Of a DNA stretch of 64,000 nt, positions 9,974 to 18,755 are shown one piece after another. Within the stretch, counting starts at the first letter, position 1; every line of letters begins with the position of its first letter. The DNA lies in contig JAFXKI010000011.1 of assembly GCA_017531845.1 (NCBI GenBank), forward strand, positions 181,146-245,145. Direction: 5' to 3'. The translations under genes and the position numbers were made by a program. The DNA comes from Opitutales bacterium (lineage in GTDB: Bacteria > Verrucomicrobiota > Verrucomicrobiia > Opitutales > UBA953). The notes beneath the pieces are model-generated. The model was not told the origin of the DNA. It ran no database searches and worked only from the letters and a program-made list of their open reading frames with translations.

Positions 9974-12670
9974 TTAGTTGCGCAGCTGGCGCGCGGTCGG
10001 TTTTTCGATTTTGATGTCGACGGTGGCGGCGGGCAGTTTGGCGCCGGAAATTTTCAGCGTCGCCTTGCCGGCGGAATCGCGCTTGGAGCGCAAAATCACC
10101 TGCGCCATGCCGGAAAACGCCTTGATCGTGTCGCCTTTCATCGAATCGTGATCGGTCGGGTCGCCGTTGCACACGCCGACGATTTCGGCGTTCCCGCTGA
10201 CGGAAAATTTCAGGCGGTTGTCGGCGGTCGGCACCTTGCGTCCTTTTTTGTCTTCGATGACGATTGTAACGTAGGCGAGGTCGCGCCCGTCGCCGAGAAT
10301 TGTCGGGCGGTCAACGGAAACATTCATTTTTGCGGGTTCATCGGTGGTTTCCACAATGTCTTCCGCCCATTTTTTTCCGTTTTTGTAGGCGACGACTTTG
10401 AGCGTTCCCGGCTCGTATTTTACGTCCGTCCACGTCAGGCGGAAGCGTTCCCGCATGTCTCCGTTCATGTCTTTTCCGGTGAGCCCGGCGCCTGTTTTTT
10501 TCTTTCGCTTGCCGAGGGATTTTCCGTTCAGGAAAAGCTCGGCGGAATCGCCGCTTGTGTAAACGAAAACGGGTGTAATTTTTCCTTCGCGGGCACCTTT
10601 CCAGTTCCAATGCGGGAGAATGTGCGCCATCGGCACATCCGGCATCCAGTGCGACTGATAAAGGTAAGTGCGGTCTTTCCAAAAGCCGCAGAGGTCCACG
10701 ATTCCGAAATACGAACTGCGGGAAGGCGTGCCTTGCGCGAGGATTTTTGCCATTTCCTCTTTGAGTTTTTTGATTTCGGCTTCGGACGCGCCGCGGAAGT
10801 CGTTTTCCGGCTTACGCCCGAGATTCCACGGCGTGGGCTCGCCGAGATAATCGAAGCCCGTCCAAACGTATTCGCCGGCGCAACGCGGCTCGTCTTCAAG
10901 CGCGCCGAATTCCACGTCCGGCGCATACGCCCAGCCCGGAGCGTAAAGCCCGTAGTCGCTGACTTGGCAAATCGCGAGATTGTCGCAGAAATTGCGTCTC
11001 CAAAACGGCGCATAATCCTTGTCGTTTTCCGGGAACGAGTAAAATCCGCGCGTGCTCACGCAAGACGAAGTTTCGGAGGCGACGAAAGGCGTTTTCGGAT
11101 TTTTGCTTGCGAAATCTTTGTAATTGTTCGGTTTGTAATTAAAGCCGTAAACGTCAAACTCCTTGCCGAAGCCGTTCCACGAAGCGCTTAAATCGTTGCA
11201 GCCGACGGTAACGGGGCGTGTCGTATCGTATTTTTTGAAAAGCGAAACAAGGTCTTTTGCGATCGCGATCCCGTCTTTCGCGCCCTGCTCGGCGATTTCG
11301 TTCCCGGCAGACCACGCGATGACGCAGGCGTGATTGCGGTCGCGCATGACGAAATTGCGTACGTCGCGTTCCCGCCAATCGTTCCAGAAAAGATTGTAGC
11401 CGTTTGCCTTGCCTTCCTTGAGGTGTTTCCAGCAGTCGAAGAGCTCGTTGTCGACGAGAATTCCCATGCGGTCGCAAAGTTCGAGAAGTTCCGGCGCGGG
11501 CGGATTGTGCGAGGTTCGAATAGAATTCACGCCGAAGCTTTTTAAAATCTCAATCTGACGCTCGATCGCGCGCTTATGAACGGCGCCGCCGAGCGGTCCC
11601 AGGTCGTGGTGCTGGCAAACGCCTTTGATTTGGACGCGGCGGTTGTTCAGGTAAAAACCGTCCGGTTTCCATTCGGCTTTGCGCACGCCGAAGATCGTGT
11701 CTTTGCGGTCGGTCGTTTTCGCGTTCCCGTCGCTTCCGATGATTTTTACCGTCGTGCGCAAAACGTAAAGCGAGGGCGAAAGCACGTCCCAGAGTTTCGG
11801 TGAATTGAGCGAAAATTCCGCGTCGATGACTTTTTCCTTGCCGGCGGGAACGTCCGTCGCCGCAACGGTTTTTGTCGCCAGCGGCTTGTCTTTTTTCCCG
11901 ACAAGCGGATAAACGGCTTGGACGACTTCAACGCTCACGGGAGCGTCGTCCGTGTTGGCGACCGTCGTCGCGACGTTAATTTTCGCGCTCGACGCCTTAA
12001 TTTCCTTCGGAGGCTTCTTTTCGTTGATTTTTTTAATGCCCTTAATTTCGGGAACCGTAACGAAAACGCCCCAATGCGCGATGTGCACGGGATTCGCTTC
12101 CGTAATCCAAACGTGGCGATAAATGCCCGCGCCCGGATACCAGCGCGTCGAGTTCTGCTTGTTTTCCGCGCGCACGGCGACAACGTTTTTCCCGCCGTAT
12201 TTTAAAAATTTCGTAATATCGACGCGGAACGAGTTGTAGCCGTATTTCCATTCGCCGGCGAGTTCACCGTTGACGTAAACCTGCGGCGTCATCATCACGC
12301 CGTCAAAATCGAGGAAAAAGCGATTGCCCTTGGAGGCGGCGGGAACGGAAAATTCCTTGCGATACCAGCCGACGGCGTCCCACGGGAGCGAGGCGGTTTG
12401 GTTCGGTTTGTTCGGCATGAATCGGCTTTCCACGCCCCAATCGTGCGGCAGGTCGAGCTTGCGCCATTTCGAGTCGGAGTAGCCGGGCTTGGCGGCTTCC
12501 GCACCGGGATCGCTGCGCTCCAAGCAATGTTCGTCGCCGCCGAACTTCGCAAAACGCCAGTCAAAGTCAAAAGTCTGGCGTTGAGAATATTTCACGGGAG
12601 CGGGAAAAAGCGTTCCCGCAAAAACAAAGGACGCGAGAGCTGTAAAAGCAAAGAATTTGGGGGAAATCAT
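9974..12670 (-). CDS. Exported glycoside hydrolase family 2 (beta-galactosidase type)
   Basis: An 898-residue secreted enzyme. It has a signal peptide (residues 1-23), a sugar-binding jelly-roll domain (about 30-195), an Ig-like domain (to about 330), a TIM barrel (about 335-640) and C-terminal Ig-like domains of the DUF4982 type. The GH2 signature TSHNPPAPELLELCDRMG is present; the acid/base Glu is in WSAGNE near residue 457 and the nucleophile is probably the Glu in VASETSS near 532. It would release beta-linked galactose or a related sugar from glycans; the exact sugar cannot be deduced. It faces hisA tail-to-tail. Many octamer copies lie in it. Confidence 0.88.
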   Translation of the reverse strand: MISPKFFAFTALASFVFAGTLFPAPVKYSQRQTFDFDWRFAKFGGDEHCLERSDPGAEAAKPGYSDSKWRKLDLPHDWGVESRFMPNKPNQTASLPWDAVGWYRKEFSVPAASKGNRFFLDFDGVMMTPQVYVNGELAGEWKYGYNSFRVDITKFLKYGGKNVVAVRAENKQNSTRWYPGAGIYRHVWITEANPVHIAHWGVFVTVPEIKGIKKINEKKPPKEIKASSAKINVATTVANTDDAPVSVEVVQAVYPLVGKKDKPLATKTVAATDVPAGKEKVIDAEFSLNSPKLWDVLSPSLYVLRTTVKIIGSDGNAKTTDRKDTIFGVRKAEWKPDGFYLNNRRVQIKGVCQHHDLGPLGGAVHKRAIERQIEILKSFGVNSIRTSHNPPAPELLELCDRMGILVDNELFDCWKHLKEGKANGYNLFWNDWRERDVRNFVMRDRNHACVIAWSAGNEIAEQGAKDGIAIAKDLVSLFKKYDTTRPVTVGCNDLSASWNGFGKEFDVYGFNYKPNNYKDFASKNPKTPFVASETSSCVSTRGFYSFPENDKDYAPFWRRNFCDNLAICQVSDYGLYAPGWAYAPDVEFGALEDEPRCAGEYVWTGFDYLGEPTPWNLGRKPENDFRGASEAEIKKLKEEMAKILAQGTPSRSSYFGIVDLCGFWKDRTYLYQSHWMPDVPMAHILPHWNWKGAREGKITPVFVYTSGDSAELFLNGKSLGKRKKKTGAGLTGKDMNGDMRERFRLTWTDVKYEPGTLKVVAYKNGKKWAEDIVETTDEPAKMNVSVDRPTILGDGRDLAYVTIVIEDKKGRKVPTADNRLKFSVSGNAEIVGVCNGDPTDHDSMKGDTIKAFSGMAQVILRSKRDSAGKATLKISGAKLPAATVDIKIEKPTARQLRN

Positions 12671-12780
12671 AGAGCAAATTTACCGATTCACCGCTTCCGC
12701 GAAAACAAAAAAAAGCCTCTCCTCTTTTTAAAACTCCCGAGAAGCGGGAACGTCTTTCACGCAAAACTTAAAAATTCGAG

Positions 12781-12900
12781 CTAAGACGCTAAAACGCAAA
12801 GTTTTTTAAGCATTTTTAAGGAATTCTCACGGATCCGCAAAGACGCAGAGTTTTTCACACTTAAAATTTCTTAGCGGCTTCGCGCGAAAAAAAAAACGGG
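12781..12900. repeat. Dispersed intergenic repeat, copy A
   Basis: Holds the blocks CTAAGACGCTAAAACGCAAAG and CGCAAAGACGCAGAG, then TTAGCGGCTTCGCGCG, on either side of AT-rich sequence. The two kinds of block are imperfect complements of each other. The same blocks recur at 23513, 24562 and 43189. This copy fills most of the 277-base gap before the TPR gene. Confidence 0.75.
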
Positions 12901-12983
12901 CAGATCTCGCGCAAAAGCGCAAAATTCGGAAACGGAGAGCTTAGTGCTTGCGGGCTCAACGAGGAATTTATTTTATCGTTCCC

Positions 12984-14795
12984 GTGAAAAAAATCGTTTT
13001 TGCCCTTGCCGCAATGAGCACTTTTTCGTTTCCCGCACCTGAATCTTACGGACAAAACCTGCCCGCCGCCTCAAGCGTTCCCGCCGCACAACAGCCGGCT
13101 TCCGCCAACGGAGAACTGCTCAATCTGATTACGCTCGCAGATTTGACGCTATATAAAAATCCTCGGGACGTTGCCGCCGCCGCCAATCGGCTTTTGGAAA
13201 AAACCGATATCATTGCCGACGACAAGCTCCGCACCTCCGTGCGGCTTTCCCTCGCAGAAATTTCCGCTGATCCGGAAAAATTTCCCGAAATTCGGACGCG
13301 TCACTTCAAAAAAATTTCACTTCGCTTCACGGACATCGCCGACGAAGCCCGCAAAAACAAAAATTACAAAACTGCGCTCAACTCCGCGCAAATCGCCGCC
13401 AAGGCGGATCCGCGCAACATGAAGGCGCGGCTGATTCTCGCCTCGCTCGTTGACGCTTACGGAGGCGATACGCCTACGGCACTCAAGCTCATGCATGCCG
13501 GGCTGAAATTTATCGATCTCGATGCCGCCGTCACGCCGGAATATTTTTCAAAGTATTTCGAAATGCTCTTCGCGTTACAGCAGGATTTCGTCTTGTCCGA
13601 GCAGGCAACCAAGATTCTGAAAAACCCGAACGTTCCCGCTAAAACGCGCAAACTCGTCGCGCTCGCCGGAGCTTTTGCACTCTACAACCGCGGGAAATAT
13701 GAAGATTCGCTCGCGCTTATTGCACGGGAACGCCTCGACGAAATTGTCGCCGGGAACGACGACGCAGTCCACGGGCGCATTCTGAAAGCGCGGAATCTTT
13801 TCGCGTCCGGGCAACGCGCAGAAGCCGTGGAGCTGCTTGAAGACAGCCTTTCGCAATTTCCGGCGGAAAAGCGAGAGCTCATTTACAACCAGCTCTCGCG
13901 GTTTTTCTCCGAATCCGGCAATTACGAAGGCGTTTTATCCGTCGCACAACGCCAAAACGAAGAAAACCCTGCCTCGCTCAGCCCGCGCCTGAGCCGCCTT
14001 TTCGCCTACAAAAAACTCGGGAACGCAGAAGCTTTTGACACGGAGCTTGCGACGATTTTCGAACTTTTTTCCACCTCGCAAGGCGCGCTCGTTGCACTCG
14101 CAAACTTTGCCGCCGAACAGGGAATGCCCGAGCTTGCTTTACGCTGCATGGATACAGCGCGGCTTCATCACTTCGAAACTCCGCTTTTTGTCGCCGCCGC
14201 CGTCGAATCTCTGGTAGCAGCAAATCGCCCCGCTGAAGCAATAGAAGCCTACGTTCAGGTAACCGGAGCCGATCCGAAAGTTTTCGAAGAATTCCAAACC
14301 GTCATTTCCGCCGTGCTCGCCTCCGCTTATGCCGAAGCCGCCAAGACGGAAACCGATCCCGCCAAAGCGGAACCGCTCCGCACACATTGTGATCTTCTGC
14401 TGAGCCAATTTTTGGAAAATCCCGCCGTTCGCCCGGAAAACCAAATCGCGGTCATTCGCCATTTCCGACGCATCGGGCGCGACGACATCGCCAACCGCAT
14501 CGCGACCGCCGCGCTGAAAAAATTCCCCTGGCATTCGCAAATCCGCGCCGACTGGCTTTCCCTGCAACTTGCACTGCCGGATTCGCTCGCCCGCATCAAC
14601 GTTCCCGCCGAAATCCGCACACTCGCGGAAATGCGCCGCCCGAATCCGAAAATTTGGAAAGAAGTCCTTACGTGGCTTGACACCGCGGGAACGCCGCAGA
14701 CAGGCGGCGGCTGGAGCACGCCGAACGGGGCAGGAACGCTTTCCGCAGAGGAATGCGCCAAGCTCCGCGAACTCGTCGCGCCACTTTCACAATAA
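12984..14795 (+). CDS. Exported TPR-repeat protein, unknown function
   Basis: GTG at 12984 is preferred over an upstream ATG at 12948, because the protein then begins VKKIVFALAAMSTFSFPAP, a proper signal peptide. The mature protein of about 580 residues is alpha-helical with tetratricopeptide-like repeats throughout (for example YKTALNSAQIAAKADPRNMKARLILASLV and the stretch near AEAVELLEDSLSQFP). Such proteins scaffold envelope complexes. The dprA start lies 20 bases downstream, so the two are probably cotranscribed; whether this links it to DNA uptake is unknown. Confidence 0.75.
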   Translation: MKKIVFALAAMSTFSFPAPESYGQNLPAASSVPAAQQPASANGELLNLITLADLTLYKNPRDVAAAANRLLEKTDIIADDKLRTSVRLSLAEISADPEKFPEIRTRHFKKISLRFTDIADEARKNKNYKTALNSAQIAAKADPRNMKARLILASLVDAYGGDTPTALKLMHAGLKFIDLDAAVTPEYFSKYFEMLFALQQDFVLSEQATKILKNPNVPAKTRKLVALAGAFALYNRGKYEDSLALIARERLDEIVAGNDDAVHGRILKARNLFASGQRAEAVELLEDSLSQFPAEKRELIYNQLSRFFSESGNYEGVLSVAQRQNEENPASLSPRLSRLFAYKKLGNAEAFDTELATIFELFSTSQGALVALANFAAEQGMPELALRCMDTARLHHFETPLFVAAAVESLVAANRPAEAIEAYVQVTGADPKVFEEFQTVISAVLASAYAEAAKTETDPAKAEPLRTHCDLLLSQFLENPAVRPENQIAVIRHFRRIGRDDIANRIATAALKKFPWHSQIRADWLSLQLALPDSLARINVPAEIRTLAEMRRPNPKIWKEVLTWLDTAGTPQTGGGWSTPNGAGTLSAEECAKLRELVAPLSQ

Positions 14796-14815
14796 ATTTT
14801 TCAAAGCGAAAAAAA

Positions 14816-15964
14816 ATGACGCCGACTCCGCGCCAAGCCGCCATGATTCTCAACGGGCTTCCCGGCGTCGGTCCCGTGGCTTGCCGCCGGCTTCGGGAAT
14901 TTTTCGGAGAAGACCTCGTCTCCATCCTTTTTGCCGAAAAAAAGGAACTTTTCGGTGTGCCCGGACTCGGGAAAACGCTCGCAGAAAAAATTTCGGCATG
15001 GCGGGATTTTTTTGATTTGGAAAAAGAAGAACGTGCTCTCACCGCCCACGGTGCAAAATTTATTCCGTTTTTCGACGCCGCGTTCCCGCCGCTTTTAAAG
15101 GAAATTCCGGATCCGCCCGTCGGGCTCTACCTTCGAGGGAACGCCGATGCGTTGTCCTCGCGGAAAACCGTCGGACTTGTCGGTACACGCAAAGCCTCGC
15201 TTTACGGCTCGACGCAGGCGAAAAAAATCTCGCGGGACCTTGCTGCGGCGGGCTGGAGCATTGTCAGCGGCGGCGCGCGGGGAATTGATACCGCCGCCCA
15301 CGAAGCCGCACTCGAAGTCGGCGGTCCCACACTCTGCGTGCTCGGTTGCGGCATAGATATTATTTACCCGCCGGACAACGCGGAATTGTTCAAAAAAATC
15401 GCGCAAAGCTCCGGCGCGCTTCTCAGCGAATTTCCTTTCGGGAAAAAAGCGGACAAGCGTTCCTTCCCGCAACGCAACCGCATCATCGCCGGGATTTCCG
15501 CGGGAACGCTCGTCGTGGAATCCGATTGTAGCGGAGGAAGCATTATCACCGCACATTTTGCGGCAGATTACGGGCGTGCGGTTTTCGCCCTGCCCGGGCG
15601 CGTCGATCAACCCGGCTCGCGAGGGTGCCACAAGCTGATTCGCGAAGGCGCCACCCTCGCCACCTGCGCCTCAGACATCATCGAAGATCTTGCGGGAACG
15701 CCCATTCAACAATTCCTCGCCCTCGAAAATACGCCCGACGAATCAGAAATCCGTAAAGCCCCTCCGCAGCGCACCGCATCCGAAAATCTTTCCGCCGAAG
15801 CTCAAAAAATTCTCTCCCTCCTGCGAAACGGAGACGCACTGACACCGGACGCCCTTGCCGAGCGCACCACCCTGCCATTCCCGCTCGTTTCCGCAACGCT
15901 TTTGCTTCTGGAACTCGACCGCCTCGTTGCCCGAAAAGCCGACGGAACCTATGAGATTCTTTGA
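14816..15964 (+). CDS. dprA: DprA, DNA processing protein for natural transformation
   Basis: A 382-residue DprA/Smf protein. Residues 1-65 carry a helix-hairpin-helix/SAM-like region (NGLPGVGPVACRRL, FGVPGLGKTLAEKI). The Rossmann core follows with VGLVGTRKAS, IVSGGARGIDTAAHEAAL, LGCGIDIIYPP and the SFPQRNRIIAGIS signature, and the C-terminus (about 320-382) is the winged-helix DprA_WH domain. DprA protects incoming single strands and loads RecA. ATG 14816 is chosen because the in-frame upstream ATG at 14753 lies in the TPR gene and adds unrelated residues. DprA is also found in non-competent species, but its presence supports the uptake-sequence hypothesis. Confidence 0.93.
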   Translation: MTPTPRQAAMILNGLPGVGPVACRRLREFFGEDLVSILFAEKKELFGVPGLGKTLAEKISAWRDFFDLEKEERALTAHGAKFIPFFDAAFPPLLKEIPDPPVGLYLRGNADALSSRKTVGLVGTRKASLYGSTQAKKISRDLAAAGWSIVSGGARGIDTAAHEAALEVGGPTLCVLGCGIDIIYPPDNAELFKKIAQSSGALLSEFPFGKKADKRSFPQRNRIIAGISAGTLVVESDCSGGSIITAHFAADYGRAVFALPGRVDQPGSRGCHKLIREGATLATCASDIIEDLAGTPIQQFLALENTPDESEIRKAPPQRTASENLSAEAQKILSLLRNGDALTPDALAERTTLPFPLVSATLLLLELDRLVARKADGTYEIL

Positions 15965-16012
15965 AAAATTACCCTTCCCGAAAAAGCACTATTTCAAAAA
16001 CAGAGAAGCCTC

Positions 16013-16043
16013 CGTGTTCCGGCGGCACGGGAACGTTTTTTTT
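16013..16043 (+). terminator. dprA terminator
   Basis: CGTGTTCC and GGGAACG arms around GGCGGCAC, followed by eight T. The right arm is an octamer copy, the left arm a diverged one. Confidence 0.7.
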
Positions 16044-16048
16044 GGGTG

Positions 16049-16077
16049 TTGACAACTCGAGCGCAAAAAAGTTTAAT
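16049..16077 (+). promoter_or_regulatory. Sigma-70 promoter of rpsP-trmD-rplS
   Basis: TTGACA at 16049-16054, a 17-base spacer and TTTAAT at 16072-16077, predicting a start near 16084 and a leader of about 33 bases before rpsP. It follows directly on the dprA terminator. Confidence 0.8.
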
Positions 16078-16116
16078 GCGTCATTCCAATTTCAAATTTA
16101 ACAAAGACAGACAAAA

Positions 16117-16383
16117 ATGCTTCGTATCAGACTGCAACGCCACGGTTCAATCCACGCTCCGATCTATCGTATCGCCGTTTGCGAAAACACGGCTCGCCGC
16201 GACGGACGCTTCGTTGAAATCCTCGGCACCTACAATCCTTCGCCGAAAGGCAAGGCTGTCGGCTTGACACTCGACCTTGATCGCGCAGATTATTGGCTCA
16301 AGTGCGGTGCTCAGCCGTCCGACACGGCTCGCTCGCTGATTAAGCGCGCCCGCAAGGAAGCAGCCGCCGCTCCGGCAGCGTAA
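16117..16383 (+). CDS. rpsP: Ribosomal protein S16
   Basis: 88 residues beginning MLRIRLQRHGSIHAPIYRIA, the S16 fold, with GTYNPSPKG in the middle and an Ala/Pro-rich tail. First gene of a cluster that normally reads rpsP-rimM-trmD-rplS; rimM is missing here, leaving 84 bases with a hairpin before trmD. A strong sigma-70 promoter lies upstream. Confidence 0.96.
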   Translation: MLRIRLQRHGSIHAPIYRIAVCENTARRDGRFVEILGTYNPSPKGKAVGLTLDLDRADYWLKCGAQPSDTARSLIKRARKEAAAAPAA

Positions 16384-16401
16384 TTTACCTACGAGCCTTT
16401 G

Positions 16402-16440
16402 AAAAAACGGCGTTCCCGTCCAAGGAAGCGCCGTTTTTCT
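16402..16440 (+). terminator. Hairpin between rpsP and trmD (terminator or attenuator)
   Basis: AAAACGGCG (16404-16412) pairs with CGCCGTTTT (16429-16437), and an inner TTCC/GGAA extends the stem. A T run follows. One octamer copy lies in the left arm and loop. It could make S16 more abundant than TrmD, as is usual for this cluster. Confidence 0.65.
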
Positions 16441-16467
16441 TTTCCTCTTTTTTTTGCTCTCGCTCCT

Positions 16468-17172
16468 GTGCAAATCGATATTCTCACCCTCTTTCCGGAA
16501 ATGGTTTCGGGATTTTTCTCCGAAAGCATCCTCGGGCGCGCCGTAAAAAAAGGGATTTTGGACATTCGCCTGCACAATATTCGCAACTGGTCTACAGACA
16601 AACACAAGCGAGTGGATGATCGCCCCTTCGGCGGCGGAGCAGGCATGCTGATGACCCCGCAACCGGTTTTCGACGCGATTGAAAGTTTGCGCGGGAACGC
16701 CCCGGAAGACGCGGGAACGCCCGTCATTTACCTTTGCCCGGACGGAGAGCCGCTCACAAACAATATCGCACGCGAGCTTTCCGCACAAAAACGCCTGATT
16801 CTGCTTAGCGGACACTACGAAGGGATTGACCAACGCATACGCGACGCACTCGTTACACGCGAAATTTCCATCGGCGATTACGTGCTGACCAACGGCACGA
16901 TTGCCGCCGCCGTCCTTGTCGATTGCATCGCCCGCCAAATTCCCGGCGTTTTAGGCGAAGAAAATTCCTTGACGAGCGACAGCTTCAATGACAAGCTGTT
17001 GTCCTTTCCGCAGTTTACGCGCCCGGAAGTCTTTCGCGAGATGTCCGTTCCGCCCGTTCTCCTTTCGGGGAATCACGCTGAAATTCAGCGTTGGCGGCGG
17101 GAACAGCAGATTCTTAAGACGAAAGCGCGTCGCCCGGAATTATTAATTTCAAAAGAAAACAACCAGTTATGA
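16468..17172 (+). CDS. trmD: TrmD, tRNA (guanine-N1) methyltransferase
   Basis: From GTG 16468 the protein begins VQIDILTLFPEM, as TrmD proteins do; the longer in-frame ATG at 16399 would add 23 basic and hydrophobic residues encoded by the preceding hairpin and is rejected. Key elements are DDRPFGGGAGML, LLSGHYEGIDQRI and SIGDYVLTNG, forming the trefoil-knot SAM site. It methylates G37 of tRNAs to prevent frameshifting. Its stop overlaps the rplS start by four bases (ATGA at 17169), indicating translational coupling. Confidence 0.95.
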   Translation: MQIDILTLFPEMVSGFFSESILGRAVKKGILDIRLHNIRNWSTDKHKRVDDRPFGGGAGMLMTPQPVFDAIESLRGNAPEDAGTPVIYLCPDGEPLTNNIARELSAQKRLILLSGHYEGIDQRIRDALVTREISIGDYVLTNGTIAAAVLVDCIARQIPGVLGEENSLTSDSFNDKLLSFPQFTRPEVFREMSVPPVLLSGNHAEIQRWRREQQILKTKARRPELLISKENNQL

Positions 17173-17528
17173 GCCAGCAATTAATCAATTCGCTTACGCA
17201 AGCCCAGATTAAGACCGACCGCACGAATTTCCGCGTCGGCGACGGTGTTCGCGTTCACACGAAAGTTCGCGAAGGCGACAAAGAACGTATCCAGATCTTC
17301 TCCGGCATCGTAATCAGCCACAAGGGTTCGGGAATCCAGGAAGCTTTCACGGTGCGCCGCATTTCCTACGGCGAAGGCGTTGAACGCGTTTTCCCGGTCA
17401 ACAGCCCGAACGTGGTCAAAATCGAAGTCGAACGCAAGTCGGTTCCGATGAAAGCCCGTTTGTTCTACCTCCGCAGCCGCCTCGGCAAGAGCGCGACCAA
17501 GGTTAAGGAACAGGCGCGCGAAGCGTAA
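17169..17528 (+). CDS. rplS: Ribosomal protein L19
   Basis: 119 residues of normal L19 length, with the signature FRVGDGVRVHTKVREGDKER and the C-terminal KARLFYLRSRLGKSATKVKE. It overlaps trmD by four bases and is last in the operon, followed by an octamer-pair terminator. Confidence 0.97.
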   Translation: MSQQLINSLTQAQIKTDRTNFRVGDGVRVHTKVREGDKERIQIFSGIVISHKGSGIQEAFTVRRISYGEGVERVFPVNSPNVVKIEVERKSVPMKARLFYLRSRLGKSATKVKEQAREA

Positions 17529-17550
17529 TTTCTCTTTCGCTTCTGCAAAA

Positions 17551-17594
17551 AGCGTTCCCGCACGGCAATGCCGGTTCTGCGGGAACGCTTTTTT
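17551..17594 (+). terminator. rplS operon terminator built from an octamer pair
   Basis: AGCGTTCCCGC and GCGGGAACGCT arms (octamers at 17553-17560 and 17580-17587), with a smaller GGCAATGCC hairpin inside the loop, followed by six T. Confidence 0.9.
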
Positions 17595-17635
17595 GTTTGG
17601 AAAAATCATTACATTTCAGTTTGTTTTAGCTACAA

Positions 17636-18748
17636 ATGAATATTTTTCAAAAAATACTTTTGATGCTCGCCCTCCTCGCGACGGGAACGCTTGCAACAAT
17701 CCCGGCAAATGCCGCCCCCAAAAGCAAAAAAACAAGCGCGAAAGTCGTAGTCGCCGACGATACGGAAAACGAACTCTACGACGGCAAAGAAGATTTGCCC
17801 GGCGAAAATTTCTCGGCGGTGTGGCCCTCCGTAACAAGAATTCCGGATATGCTGCCGGCGCGCACGGTTCAGGACGGTCCGGACACATGGATTTACGAAA
17901 CGCAGCATTTCCGCTTCACGTCAAACGCACCGATTGCACTCGGCGCGATTAAGGAAATAGCGCGTATTTTTGAAGGCACCTACGCTGCCAACCTCGCCCT
18001 CCCGATCAATTCGCCCTGCAATCATTTCCAAGTTTGCGACCACGGAAAATTCAACGCGTTTCTTTTCAGAACCTACGAAGATTATCTCGCGGCGGGAGCG
18101 ATCGAAGGCTCCGCCGGCGTCTTCATCGGGACCAATGCCGGTCTCGCTTCAGGGCGCGTTCTGGTTCCGTTCGGGTCGCTCGGGCTGGAAAAGCGCGGAA
18201 ACCGCTACGTCAAAGGCGGGAAACGCGTCAACGGACACACGCTCGCGCACGAAATCACGCACCATATGTCGATCGGCTCTTATACGTATCCGACCTGGTT
18301 TGTTGAAGGGCTCGCCGAATACGTCGGGCTTTCCTACGACGGAAACGGGCAGGTACGTTTCAGCGGCAACAAAACCCCGATTTCGAAGTTCGTTTCCGGT
18401 TTCGGCGAAAAAGGCGGCGGCGGACGTGCCATAGGCAAACAACCGCAAGTCGCAATGTCGCTCCAAGAATTTCTCAACTACAAAGGACTTTTCGTGGGAA
18501 GCGATTCCGTTCAAATCGGCTACGGCGTTTCCGCCCTGCTCGTCTACTATTTCTTTCATCTCGACGGCAAGCGCGATGCCGCGCGCATCAAAAAATACCT
18601 CGCCGTGCTTCAAAACGGCGGAAGTTTCGAACAGGCAAACGAAGAACTTCTCGGCGGTCGCACCTGGGCGCAGCTTGAAAAGGACGTTTGCCGACGCCTC
18701 AAATCCGTAATGAAGGTCGAACCGAAATTCGCTTCCGCCGAGCGCTAA
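17636..18748 (+). CDS. Exported HExxH metallopeptidase-like protein (peptidase MA type)
   Basis: 370 residues with a signal peptide (cut near residue 27, after ANA). The zinc signature HEITHH sits near residue 205, and the third ligand is expected in WFVEGLAEY about 20 residues later, the gluzincin layout of the peptidase MA clan (DUF1570-like). It would act in the periplasm or outside the cell; the substrate is unknown. It faces a lipoprotein gene tail-to-tail with 7 bases between. It follows the rplS terminator, so it needs its own promoter in the 40-base gap. Confidence 0.72.
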   Translation: MNIFQKILLMLALLATGTLATIPANAAPKSKKTSAKVVVADDTENELYDGKEDLPGENFSAVWPSVTRIPDMLPARTVQDGPDTWIYETQHFRFTSNAPIALGAIKEIARIFEGTYAANLALPINSPCNHFQVCDHGKFNAFLFRTYEDYLAAGAIEGSAGVFIGTNAGLASGRVLVPFGSLGLEKRGNRYVKGGKRVNGHTLAHEITHHMSIGSYTYPTWFVEGLAEYVGLSYDGNGQVRFSGNKTPISKFVSGFGEKGGGGRAIGKQPQVAMSLQEFLNYKGLFVGSDSVQIGYGVSALLVYYFFHLDGKRDAARIKKYLAVLQNGGSFEQANEELLGGRTWAQLEKDVCRRLKSVMKVEPKFASAER

Positions 18749-18755
18749 ATCCGCG

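Noticed and set aside
14753..14815. Upstream ATG for dprA
   Set aside because: Lies within the TPR gene and adds basic residues unrelated to DprA.
16399..16467. Upstream ATG for trmD
   Set aside because: The added 23 residues are encoded by a terminator-like hairpin; TrmD proteins begin at the GTG-encoded VQIDILTLFPEM.
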